From IMG/VR virus record IMGVR_UViG_3300006789_000218, positions 1-21,379 of that record: 21,379 nt of DNA. One strand, written 5' to 3'. Made by a program: the position numbers and the translations under genes. Numbering within the stretch: the first letter of the stretch is position 1; every line of letters starts with the position of its first letter. Positions 5,871 through 12,815 of the stretch are shown piece after piece. The notes beneath the pieces were generated by a model. It was not told the DNA's origin. It searched no databases and saw only the letters and a program-made list of their open reading frames with translations. The DNA comes from a virus.

Positions 5871-5967
5871 AAAGATAGAAGAGTTTATGGTGTAGCGACT
5901 GCGCTCCCATATGAATGAGATTAGGCATAGTCTCAAATTAAGACTGATCATCTCTTTATCTATCTTT
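5871..5967 (+). ncRNA. Candidate RNA with a three-way junction
   Basis: AAAGATAG-AAGAG (5871-5883) pairs with CTCTT-TAT-CTATCTTT (5952-5967). Inside are two clean hairpins. The first is TATGG...CCATA (5886-5890 with 5907-5911) carrying AGCG-ACTG-CGCT. The second is GAGATTA-GGCA-TAGTCTC (5917-5934). A 17-nt single-stranded joiner links the second hairpin to the closing stem. Three helices closing exactly inside one another in 97 nt is hard to get by chance. No gene overlaps on the plus strand, and no known family is recognised. Confidence 0.55.
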
Positions 5968-5974
5968 ATCTCAT

Positions 5975-6090
5975 AAATAAAAGGTGTCTGAGCGTTGGTG
6001 GTTATTAATGTAATATGCCCTGGACCCGCACACTGACTTAATAGAGAATGGAAAAACATATGCGTTACGCAGTCTCTACCTTTTATTTTT
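5975..6090 (+). ncRNA. Candidate RNA closed by an 11-bp terminator stem
   Basis: AAATAAAAGGT (5975-5985) pairs perfectly with ACCTTTTATTT (6078-6088), followed by further T. The ~90 nt inside contain TATTA-ATG-TAATA (6003-6015) and TGCG-TTA-CGCA (6061-6071). The whole 115 nt could be one transcript domain or an ornate terminator. No reading frame of note on the plus strand. Confidence 0.5.
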
Positions 6091-6096
6091 AACTAT

Positions 6097-6167
6097 AATA
6101 ACTATTTATATTAACTGTAGATAAACCCAGCTGTGGTTTTGAAGGTTAGTATGAATAGTTGTTTTTA
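6097..6167 (+). terminator. Long hairpin with T run
   Basis: Three stacked helices: AATAACTATT/AATAGTTGTT (6097-6106 with 6154-6163, one G-U), ATATTAAC/GTTAGTAT (6108-6115 with 6145-6152, one G-U) and AAACC/GGTTT (6123-6127 with 6135-6139). A T-rich tail follows. It can act as a terminator and separates two RNA domains. Confidence 0.6.
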
Positions 6168-6172
6168 TTATT

Positions 6173-6366
6173 TTGAACACATTAACCCATGTCCAGAGTC
6201 TACACTAACTAATCAGGAACGATTAGGCGTCACAGTGTGTGTAAAGCTGGTCACGGATTGTAGATAAACAAAGTTCGCTGTCTCTATTGTGCACGCAAGT
6301 GTATCAAGGCCAGTTAGTAGTGTATTATTTAGAATTTGACTGCAAATAAAGGTTGTGTGTGTTCAA
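6173..6366 (+). ncRNA. Candidate ~190-nt RNA with GNRA-capped arm
   Basis: TTGAACACA (6173-6181) pairs with TGTGTTCAA (6358-6366), and AACC (6184-6187) with GGTT (6351-6354), across an internal loop. Inside: CTAATC-AGGAAC-GATTAG (6209-6226), TGCAC-GCAA-GTGTA (6290-6303) with a GNRA tetraloop, CTGG/CCAG, and an alternative long-range pairing ACTAACT/AGTTAGT (6204-6210 with 6312-6318) that competes with the first hairpin. No gene is visible on either strand. Competing pairings are typical of regulatory RNAs but may also be chance. Confidence 0.5.
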
Positions 6367-6369
6367 TCT

Positions 6370-6439
6370 GTATGAGTCAGTAATAGTATTGTTTGGGTCT
6401 CACAAGGGCCTATAACTAACGCTATTACTAGACTTATAC
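6370..6439 (+). ncRNA. 17-bp stem-loop upstream of the lipoprotein gene
   Basis: GTATGAGTCAGTAATAG (6370-6386) pairs with 6422-6439 over 17 bp, interrupted by one bulged A (6430) and containing one G-U. The 35-nt loop contains GGGTCTCACAAGGGCC. It starts 3 nt after the preceding RNA domain and ends 32 nt before the next start codon. It lacks a T run, so it reads as a leader structure or separate RNA rather than a terminator. Confidence 0.55.
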
Positions 6440-6471
6440 TATAAAATGAATGTAGAATTAAAACAATAGAT

Positions 6472-6681
6472 ATGAAAGATAATAGTAAATTAAGTGATGT
6501 AAGTTGGTTACGTGTGGTGTTATTTATAGTGGTTTGTGTGCTATTATCATCATGTTCATCTAAACTTACACCACGACAAGCAGAAATAAATTATGAATTA
6601 GAGAAAGCATACCTAGAGTATAGTTATCAAAGAGATTCATTATTTGTTGAGTATAACAAAGTATTAATTAATAAAGAATAA
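6472..6681 (+). CDS. Small lipoprotein (possible outer-membrane spanin)
   Basis: A 69-residue protein with a basic/polar start, a hydrophobic stretch (about residues 14-25, VVLFIVVCVLLSS) and a lipobox LLSSC ending at Cys28, so a lipidated signal peptide is likely. The mature part (~42 aa) is charged and helical (QAEINYELEKAYLEYSYQRD). It is followed after 4 nt by a gene for an N-terminally anchored coiled-coil protein. A short lipoprotein beside a TM/coiled-coil protein is the architecture of two-component spanins (Rz1/Rz), which fuse inner and outer membranes at lysis. The usual proline richness of Rz1 and a nearby lysin are missing, so this is only a possibility. Confidence 0.7.
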   Translation: MKDNSKLSDVSWLRVVLFIVVCVLLSSCSSKLTPRQAEINYELEKAYLEYSYQRDSLFVEYNKVLINKE

Positions 6682-6685
6682 AATT

Positions 6686-6940
6686 ATGGAAATAAGTAGC
6701 GAAATGTTATTATATTTGCTGACATTTGTAGTTGGAGTGGTTACAGGAATTGTAATCATGGTACAAGTCAATAGTAAACATGATAATAAGCTTATACACA
6801 ATTTATTAGAACTAGAAGATAATATGTTAGAATATAATAAAGTTGTGAATGAATTACGAGTTAAACTTCGTATAACTGAGACTAAATTAAAAGCCCATGA
6901 GTTAACTCATCAAGCTAAAGTCTTAAATGGTGTAAATTAA
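6686..6940 (+). CDS. TM/coiled-coil protein (possible inner-membrane spanin)
   Basis: An 84-residue protein with one N-terminal membrane helix (about residues 7-28, LLYLLTFVVGVVTGIVIMVQV) followed by a charged helical domain with heptad-like Leu/Ile spacing (LIHNLLELEDNMLEY...LRITETKLKAHEL), likely a coiled coil. The expected topology is N-in, C-terminal domain in the periplasm. It is cotranscribed with the lipoprotein 4 nt upstream. Together they could be a spanin pair, or a small membrane complex for exclusion or sensing. Confidence 0.7.
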   Translation: MEISSEMLLYLLTFVVGVVTGIVIMVQVNSKHDNKLIHNLLELEDNMLEYNKVVNELRVKLRITETKLKAHELTHQAKVLNGVN

Positions 6941-6946
6941 TGTATT

Positions 6947-7141
6947 ATGGCAAACAAGTATCAACATGTTATTGATTCCCTTAAGGATGACACAATAACT
7001 ACAGTGAGTGAACCACGATCTAATTGGAGAGTTAAAGTTTATCCTCCTCCTAGAGTATGGTTATGTGATAAAACACTGGCGACAAAATGGGTAAGTAATA
7101 AAATTAATACATTAAAATATGGCAAAAAAGAAGGAAAATAA
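6947..7141 (+). CDS. Unknown 64-aa protein
   Basis: A 64-residue protein starting 7 nt after the coiled-coil gene. It has a helical N-terminus (YQHVIDSLKDDT), a central beta-like stretch with Pro-Pro-Pro (WRVKVYPPPRVW) and a basic C-terminus. No known family or catalytic motif is recognised. Its last 23 nt overlap the start of the next gene in another frame. Compact spacing within the four-gene cluster supports it being real. Confidence 0.55.
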   Translation: MANKYQHVIDSLKDDTITTVSEPRSNWRVKVYPPPRVWLCDKTLATKWVSNKINTLKYGKKEGK

Positions 7142-7319
7142 GTGGAAAAGTTACGGACAAGTAGCTGAACCATTAACAGGTCGTAAAGAATCAGCGTTCT
7201 TTGATATTGACTTATCTCCCGCTCGTAAAGAGGATGAAACATATGAAGATTATGTTAAAAGGAGAAAAGAAGGTAAAAGAAGAATAAAATTGCATCTAAA
7301 GGGTAGAAAGGTAAACTAA
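7119..7319 (+). CDS. Small basic protein, 66 aa
   Basis: A 66-residue, strongly basic protein. It has a Lys-rich N-terminus (MAKKKENKWKSYG), a central acidic patch (EDETYEDYVKRRKEG) and a basic C-terminus (KRRIKLHLKGRK). There are no Cys pairs or membrane segments. Charge suggests nucleic-acid or ribosome binding, but this is inference. It overlaps the previous gene by 23 nt and is the last gene of the cluster; a promoter box starts 6 nt after its stop. Confidence 0.6.
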   Translation: MAKKKENKWKSYGQVAEPLTGRKESAFFDIDLSPARKEDETYEDYVKRRKEGKRRIKLHLKGRKVN

Positions 7320-7325
7320 TTTAGT

Positions 7326-7333
7326 TATCTTTG
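7326..7333 (+). promoter_or_regulatory. Bacteroidota-type -7 box before the tRNA-like element and RNR operon
   Basis: TATCTTTG is an exact TAnnTTTG match in a gap between genes. Transcription would begin near 7340, about 45 nt upstream of the tRNA-like element and 175 nt upstream of the RNR start. No clear -33 element is seen. Confidence 0.5.
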
Positions 7334-7385
7334 CTACCCTTTTGATTGAACTCAACACTACAAAACAATACAACTATGTATTTGT

Positions 7386-7478
7386 GGAGTAGGCAATGTT
7401 GGAATGTGCTTCAAAGAGAGAGTATACATGGTGCTCGAAATAGAATTCTATTTTAAGGTTCGAATCCTTGCTACTCTA
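7386..7478 (+). tRNA. tRNA-like element (non-canonical or decayed), 93 nt
   Basis: The ends fold like a tRNA. The acceptor is GGAGTAG/CTACTCT (one G-U) and is followed by A. The T arm is TAAGG-TTCGAAT-CCTTG with a standard T loop. A perfect 16-nt palindrome (7438-7453, AAATAG-AATT-CTATTT) sits where the long variable arm of a class II tRNA (Leu/Ser/Tyr) would be, and 93 nt fits that class. The middle does not fit. Positions 8-9 are missing or merged with a 3-bp D-like stem GCA/TGC (7393-7395 with 7407-7409). Ten unpaired bases precede a possible anticodon stem GAGTA/TGCTC whose loop TACATGG has A instead of the near-universal U33. The amino acid cannot be assigned. Confidence 0.5.
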
Positions 7479-7513
7479 TAAATACATTTATAAATAATAA
7501 AAAAGAAGAAGAA

Positions 7514-9367
7514 ATGGAAGTATCTAATCAGATCCTTAGTGATATAGTCACCTTTAATAAATACGCCAAGTTTCTGCCTAGTAAGGGTAGAAGAGAAACA
7601 TTTAACGAAATTTGTAGTCGTTATCAAGAAATGATGATTACAAAACATCCACACATGGGAAAGGATATAAAACATGCCATGAAACTTGTAAAAGATAAGA
7701 AAATATTACCTTCGATGAGGGCTATGCAGTTCGCGGGAGCTGCTATAACTAAGTCAGAATCAAGGATTTACAACTGTGCGTATTTACCAATAGATGATTA
7801 TAGAGCTTTCTCTGAAATCATGTTCCTTTTATTAGGAGGAACAGGAGTTGGATACTCTGTACAGTATAAACATGTACGAAATTTACCAGAAATAGTCAAA
7901 CCTATGAAATCTCAAAAGTATGTAATTGGGGATTCAATAGAAGGTTGGGCTGATTCTGTAAGACATCTAGTTGCGTCTTATTTAGGTATTAGAAAAACAA
8001 AACCGGTATTTGATTTTTCTGATATTAGACCTAAAGGATCGCGACTAGTAACAGCCGGGGGGAAAGCCCCTGGACCTGAGCCACTTAAGGTGTGCTTATT
8101 TCATTTAGAAACATTACTAAACAGAAAAGAATCAGGAAGTTCTCTTACGCCTTTGGAGGTGCACGATATGGTATGTTATATTGCCGACGCTGTGCTTGCA
8201 GGCGGAATTAGGAGAGCAGCATTAATTTCATTATTCTCAATGGATGATGAAGAAATGCTAACAAGTAAATATGGAAATTGGTGGGAGCTGAATCCTCAAC
8301 GAGGAAGGGCTAACAACAGTGCAGTAATTCGTAGACACCGCATCACTAAGGTTGAATTCAATAGGTTTTGGAAAAAAGTTAAAGAATCCAATGCTGGTGA
8401 ACCAGGTATGTATTTCACTAATAATAGTGATTATGGTACAAACCCTTGCTGTGAAATTGCTCTGAAACCATTCCAATTTTGTAATCTCACTGAGGTTAAT
8501 GTATCCAATATAGACTCACAAAGAGATCTTGAAGAACGAGTTAAGTACGCAGCACTACTAGGCACTTTACAAGCGTCCTTCTCAGATTTTCACTATCTCA
8601 GACCTATATGGAAACAAACAACTGATAATGATGCCTTAATTGGTGTCGGGATGACAGGAATTGGAAGTGGTACAATTTTGCAGTATGATTTAGAGCAGGC
8701 AGCGGCAGTTGCTATGCAAGCTAATGAAGACTATGCAGAATTATTAGGAGTTAATAAAGCAGCAAGAGTGACTACTATCAAACCTTCAGGTACTACGAGT
8801 TGTGTATTAGGAACATCTTCAGGGATCCATGCATGGCATAACGACTATTATATTAGACGGATGCAATGTACAAAGGATGAAACATTATATAAGTATTTAT
8901 ATAAGAACCATCCTGAATTGGTAGCTGATATGAAACTAATACCTAACAGCGCAGTGATTGAGATCCCTCAAAAAGCTCCTGCTAATTCCATTTTACGAGA
9001 TAAAGAGACAGCCTTGCAATTACTAGAAAGAATTAAATTATTTAATTTAGACTGGGTAAGAGCAGGCCATCGTAAAGGTGATAATACTAACAATGTATCA
9101 GCTACTATATCCATTAAAGAAAATGAATGGAAAGAAGTAGGTGAATGGATGTGGTCTAACCGGGACACATTCAATGGTTTAAGTATATTACCTTATGACG
9201 GCGGATCATACACTCAAGCACCATTCGAAAACATATCAAAATCAAAATACTATTCAATGATTAATGCATTACAAGCTATAGACTTACGTAAAGTTAAAGA
9301 ATTAGATGACAATACGACAAGAAGCCAAGAGATAGCATGTGCAGGCGGGTCATGTGAAATAGTATAA
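7514..9367 (+). CDS. nrdJ: Adenosylcobalamin-dependent (class II) ribonucleoside-triphosphate reductase
   Basis: Reduces ribonucleotides to deoxyribonucleotides using a thiyl radical made from adenosylcobalamin. At 617 aa it is smaller than the 739-aa Lactobacillus leichmannii RTPR, but the key residues align by spacing: Cys88 (NCAYLPID; redox pair partner), N310-x-C312-x-E314 (NPCCEI; thiyl-radical Cys and catalytic Asn/Glu), C323 (FCNL, 11 residues on, as C408/C419 in RTPR) and the C-terminal shuttle cysteines C609 and C614 (5 apart, as C731/C736). GGTGVGYSVQ (108-117) and TIKPSGTT (421-428) are further family motifs. A monomeric type is expected because one chain carries everything. No nrdG or nrdB-type partner is present; the enzyme needs host or environmental B12. 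It opens the rightward replication operon. Confidence 0.93.
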   Translation: MEVSNQILSDIVTFNKYAKFLPSKGRRETFNEICSRYQEMMITKHPHMGKDIKHAMKLVKDKKILPSMRAMQFAGAAITKSESRIYNCAYLPIDDYRAFSEIMFLLLGGTGVGYSVQYKHVRNLPEIVKPMKSQKYVIGDSIEGWADSVRHLVASYLGIRKTKPVFDFSDIRPKGSRLVTAGGKAPGPEPLKVCLFHLETLLNRKESGSSLTPLEVHDMVCYIADAVLAGGIRRAALISLFSMDDEEMLTSKYGNWWELNPQRGRANNSAVIRRHRITKVEFNRFWKKVKESNAGEPGMYFTNNSDYGTNPCCEIALKPFQFCNLTEVNVSNIDSQRDLEERVKYAALLGTLQASFSDFHYLRPIWKQTTDNDALIGVGMTGIGSGTILQYDLEQAAAVAMQANEDYAELLGVNKAARVTTIKPSGTTSCVLGTSSGIHAWHNDYYIRRMQCTKDETLYKYLYKNHPELVADMKLIPNSAVIEIPQKAPANSILRDKETALQLLERIKLFNLDWVRAGHRKGDNTNNVSATISIKENEWKEVGEWMWSNRDTFNGLSILPYDGGSYTQAPFENISKSKYYSMINALQAIDLRKVKELDDNTTRSQEIACAGGSCEIV

Positions 9368-9414
9368 CATAAGATCAGACGACAGGCATAGTTATTAATC
9401 TTAAAGAAGATCTT

Positions 9415-9495
9415 ATGATACAAATAGTAATCATACTATTAACCGTCGGACTATTTTGTCTTGCATGGATGGTAGTATTTGGAAATGAAAAATAA
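9415..9495 (+). CDS. 26-aa single-TM microprotein
   Basis: ATG at 9415 opens a 26-codon frame: MIQIVIILLTVGLFCLAWMV followed by VFGNEK. Nearly the whole chain is one membrane helix with a short charged end, a common shape for phage microproteins. It fills the gap between the RNR and the next gene and overlaps that gene by 11 nt, which supports translation. No known function is recognised. Being so short, it could also be chance. Confidence 0.4.
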   Translation: MIQIVIILLTVGLFCLAWMVVFGNEK

Positions 9496-9691
9496 TATGG
9501 GACATATGAATTGGATTTCTACCTTGAGTGAAAGTGACATTCAAGAGATGAAACAAAAGATAATAGATGCTAAACCTCAAGATGAGAATATAAACTTTCA
9601 AGGGGAGACGCATACTATCACTTATATAGAAGCAGTAATCAAAGTTTGGGAAACTAATATAGTTGACCCCGAATTATTAGATAATGTATAA
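9485..9691 (+). CDS. Unknown 68-aa acidic protein
   Basis: A protein of 68 residues if it starts at the ATG at 9485 (a TTG at 9479 is also in frame but less likely). It is acidic and mostly helical: SESDIQEMKQKIIDAK and a second helix near TYIEAVIKVWETNI, ending in VDPELLDNV. No catalytic or binding motif is recognised. It overlaps the end of the microprotein gene and ends 16 nt before the DNA polymerase start, so it belongs to the replication operon. Confidence 0.6.
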   Translation: MKNNMGHMNWISTLSESDIQEMKQKIIDAKPQDENINFQGETHTITYIEAVIKVWETNIVDPELLDNV

Positions 9692-9707
9692 TTAAAAATG
9701 AATAGAT

Positions 9708-11564
9708 ATGATAAAGTTAATCTGCGCGCACAAGAGTATAGACTCTATATTCGAGTGTGCATCAATGGATGAAGCTGTAGAATATCTTTCTAAACAAAGC
9801 GTACTTGGCGTCGATACTGAAACAGAAGGCAAAGATTTCTTAACAAAGAAAGTTGTTATGTTTCAGATCGGTACTAAGGATGTTCAATATGTCATCGATA
9901 CAAGATACCAAGGTATCGAACCTTTATTACCTATATTAGAGAACGAAAATATTATAAAGATATTTCATAATATTAAGTTCGATTATAAATTCTTAAAGAG
10001 CTGGTGGGGTGCGGATATTAAAAATCCATACGACACTATGTTAGCTGAAGGTGTTATAAATTGTGGAAGAAGTAAAGTGGGTTACTCACTTAACGTGCTG
10101 ACACAGAGATACTTAGGCAAAGAATTAAATAAAGAAGTTCGAAACAAGTTTGTTGGTCTTGATGGCAAACCATTTAGTACAGAACAAATATTATATGGTG
10201 CTGAAGATGTAGAGCACCTTATAGATATTAGAGAACAACAATTAGTAAAAGTTAAAGAATTAGACCTTGAGAAGGTTCTGCACTTAGAGAATAATGCAGC
10301 TTTAGCTTTTGCTGATATTGAGTTCAATGGATTAAACTTTGACTCAGAGAAATGGTTAGCAATAGCTGATAACTCTGAAGTTGAAGTAATTAGCATGGAA
10401 AAACAATTAGATGATATGATATATGCACTAGACCTTAATAGGTTTGTGAAGACATCATTTCAGACTGATATGTTTATTCCTGCTGAAGAGATCCGTAAGA
10501 TAGATATTAAATGGTCAAGTCCTACCCAAGTACTGAAAGTCTTTAAGGAATATGGTTTAGATATTGAAAAGGTTAATGCCTTTGAACTATCTAAGTTTAA
10601 GCATAAAGCATTCATTAATAAATATTTAAAGTATAAAGAGAAACAAAAGATTGTATCAACCTATGGTAAATCTTTTCTTAAATATGTTATGAAAGATGGG
10701 AAGGTAAGAACTAGCTTTTGGCAAATACTAAATACTGGACGAGTTTCCAGTGGTAGTAAGGAAGATAGAAAACCTAATATGCAAAATATACCTGCAGATA
10801 ATAAATTCAGAAATTGTTTTAAAGCAAGAGATGGATATTCATTAGTATCTGTAGACTATTCTGGTCAAGAATTAGGGATTATAGCATCGGGATCAAAAGA
10901 TCCTGTATGGATGACAGCACGTAAAGAGGAGGCAGACCTCCATAGTATATGTGCTGACATGGTATTTAAAGATAAATGGCGTGAAGCTGATGCTGATGAG
11001 AAGAAAAAACTTAGAACTATGATTAAGACTATTAACTTTGGTCTTGCTTATGGTATGAGTAAATTCAAATTATCAGATACTCTACAAATATCAGTCGATG
11101 AAGCTGAAGCATTAATTAAACAGTATTTTACAGAGTTTCCTAAAATTGGAGGCTTTTTAAATACATTGGGTAATTATGGTAAGCAACATGGACATATCAG
11201 AACATTTAAACCTTATAGAAGGATTAGATGGTTTGAAAACTGGCGCAATAACATGAGTCCTAAGAAAGATTTTAAGGAACTCGGTGCTATTGAGCGTGCA
11301 AGTAAAAATACACCAATACAAGGTACAGGAGCTGATATGATCAAACTAGCAATGATTAAGATAAGAGATCATATTAATAAAACTAATTTTCCTGCGCATT
11401 TAGTAACTCAAGTTCATGATGAAATAGGCGTGGAAGTGAGAGATGATGTAGCAGAAGATTGGGCAAGTATACAATGTAAACTGATGAGAGATGCAGGAGA
11501 AGAAATTATTCCTGATTTCCCTATGGGTGTAGATTTTACAATAACTAAAGAGTGGAGTAAATAA
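9708..11564 (+). CDS. Family A DNA polymerase with 3'-5' exonuclease
   Basis: Replicative DNA polymerase of the PolI/T7 type, 618 aa. The N-terminal proofreading exonuclease has all three motifs: Exo I D36/E38 (LGVDTETEG), Exo II D92 (HNIKFDYKF) and Exo III Y163/D167 (YGAEDVEHL). In the polymerase domain, TGRVSS and PNMQNIP (about 343-362) precede motif A, DYSGQELG (D383, E387). Motif B follows the PolI O-helix spacing R436-K440-F444-Y448-G (INFGLAYG). Motif C is QVHDE (H570, D571, E572). F444 at the O-helix position predicts normal discrimination against dideoxynucleotides. There is no 5'-3' exonuclease domain, as in T7-like phage enzymes. The gene is in tandem with an SF2 helicase 11 nt downstream. 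Confidence 0.96.
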   Translation: MIKLICAHKSIDSIFECASMDEAVEYLSKQSVLGVDTETEGKDFLTKKVVMFQIGTKDVQYVIDTRYQGIEPLLPILENENIIKIFHNIKFDYKFLKSWWGADIKNPYDTMLAEGVINCGRSKVGYSLNVLTQRYLGKELNKEVRNKFVGLDGKPFSTEQILYGAEDVEHLIDIREQQLVKVKELDLEKVLHLENNAALAFADIEFNGLNFDSEKWLAIADNSEVEVISMEKQLDDMIYALDLNRFVKTSFQTDMFIPAEEIRKIDIKWSSPTQVLKVFKEYGLDIEKVNAFELSKFKHKAFINKYLKYKEKQKIVSTYGKSFLKYVMKDGKVRTSFWQILNTGRVSSGSKEDRKPNMQNIPADNKFRNCFKARDGYSLVSVDYSGQELGIIASGSKDPVWMTARKEEADLHSICADMVFKDKWREADADEKKKLRTMIKTINFGLAYGMSKFKLSDTLQISVDEAEALIKQYFTEFPKIGGFLNTLGNYGKQHGHIRTFKPYRRIRWFENWRNNMSPKKDFKELGAIERASKNTPIQGTGADMIKLAMIKIRDHINKTNFPAHLVTQVHDEIGVEVRDDVAEDWASIQCKLMRDAGEEIIPDFPMGVDFTITKEWSK

Positions 11565-11575
11565 AACTATTAAAC

Positions 11576-12784
11576 ATGAAAGCTAATGAAGTAAAAGATA
11601 AGGTCCAGAGAGAGGGCCTTAACAAATGGTGGTCTCGCTTTAACGGTAAGGGCACCCTTCAATATGCTACAGGTGTGGGTAAAACCAGATGTGGTGTATT
11701 AGCGGCTGCTTTAATAGCAAAAAGAGTGGGTATGGATTGTAAAATTCTTATCCTTACTCCTACCCAAACTATTAGAGACAGGTCGTGGAAAGAAGAGTTT
11801 AAGAAATGGGATGAAGAGTTATTATTTGAATCATGTGTTAAGACTGTATGTATACAGACTGCATATAAATATACTGGAGAACAGTATGATTTAGTAATAG
11901 CTGATGAGATACATAATTATATATCTCCTGAATATTTTAATTTCTTTTCAAATAACCATAGTCCAAGAGTATTGGGACTAAGTGCTTATATAGACCCAGT
12001 TAAACTTAGATTATTAACAGCTGTAGCACCTATCTGTGCAAAGGTAAGTACTGCAGAAGCTAGTAAATTAGGATTAATTAGTGAATATAAGATATATAAC
12101 ATACCCTTAAAATTAAGCGGAACTGAAAAACAATCATATACAAGTGCTAATAATAATTTTAATAGATTATTTAGTATTTTTGATAAAGATTTAAAACTTA
12201 TGTATGCATGTATGAAACCAGCTACATATAATCAGTTCCTTTTACGTAAAGGTATGAATTTAGATGAGGAGAATAAAACGTTTCCTTATCAATGTAATGC
12301 TGCAATGGCTAAACGCAAGAAGATATTATATAATGCTTCCGCTAAAGTTACTGCAGTTCAACAACTATGTGATATGTATTCCGAGAGGAAAACAATCATC
12401 TTTTCTCAAACTATAGACTTTGCTGACAAAGTTTCTGAAGCGCTTGGTGATACTTGTGTTAGTTTTCACAGTAAGATAGGTAAGAAAGCAAGAACTGCTA
12501 ACTTAGATAAACTTATTGATAACAGAACTAAAGTAACAAGGATTTCAACTGCTAAAGCTTTGAACGAGGGCATGAATGTCCCGGATATTTCAATGGCTAT
12601 TATAGCCAGTGGAACTAGTAAAGTTAAAGACTTAATTCAACGAATCGGTAGAACCGTTAGATGGGAAGAAGGTAAGCAGGCGCTTATTTTTCATCTATAT
12701 ATTGAAGGTAGTCAAGAAGAGAAGTGGGTTAATTCCGCGCAAGATGGACATAGTGTTGAGTTAATGAGACTAGAGCAGAGCTGA
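11576..12784 (+). CDS. Superfamily 2 DNA/RNA helicase
   Basis: A 402-aa ATP-dependent helicase of the SF2 (DEAD/DEAH-like) type. Motif I ATGVGKT (31-37), motif Ia LILTPTQT (58-65), motif II DEIH (110-113) and motif III-like GLSAY (134-138) form the first RecA-like domain. TIIFSQT (273-279), LNEGMNVPD (329-337) and the motif VI QRIGRTVRW (355-363) mark the second. It resembles T4 UvsW-type and phage SNF2-like helicases used in replication-fork restart and recombination; the exact subfamily is uncertain. It starts 11 nt after the polymerase and is followed by a structured RNA region instead of the next gene. Confidence 0.9.
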   Translation: MKANEVKDKVQREGLNKWWSRFNGKGTLQYATGVGKTRCGVLAAALIAKRVGMDCKILILTPTQTIRDRSWKEEFKKWDEELLFESCVKTVCIQTAYKYTGEQYDLVIADEIHNYISPEYFNFFSNNHSPRVLGLSAYIDPVKLRLLTAVAPICAKVSTAEASKLGLISEYKIYNIPLKLSGTEKQSYTSANNNFNRLFSIFDKDLKLMYACMKPATYNQFLLRKGMNLDEENKTFPYQCNAAMAKRKKILYNASAKVTAVQQLCDMYSERKTIIFSQTIDFADKVSEALGDTCVSFHSKIGKKARTANLDKLIDNRTKVTRISTAKALNEGMNVPDISMAIIASGTSKVKDLIQRIGRTVRWEEGKQALIFHLYIEGSQEEKWVNSAQDGHSVELMRLEQS

Positions 12785-12815
12785 AGCTATTAAAATTCAG
12801 ATAACCTGGCCAGCG

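Noticed and set aside
5862-6059. 65-aa minus-strand frame across the RNA region
   Set aside because: It runs antisense through two well-formed RNA structures, lies in no operon, and has no recognisable domain or upstream promoter; the structures explain the sequence better.
3625-6471. CRISPR array, group I/II intron or known phage RNA (tRNA cluster)
   Set aside because: No regularly spaced identical repeats with spacers, no intron core or interrupted gene that I can identify, and no further cloverleaf found by eye; a covariance search would be decisive.
9479-9484. TTG start for the 68-aa protein
   Set aside because: ATG at 9485 is two codons downstream, has equal context and needs no alternative codon.
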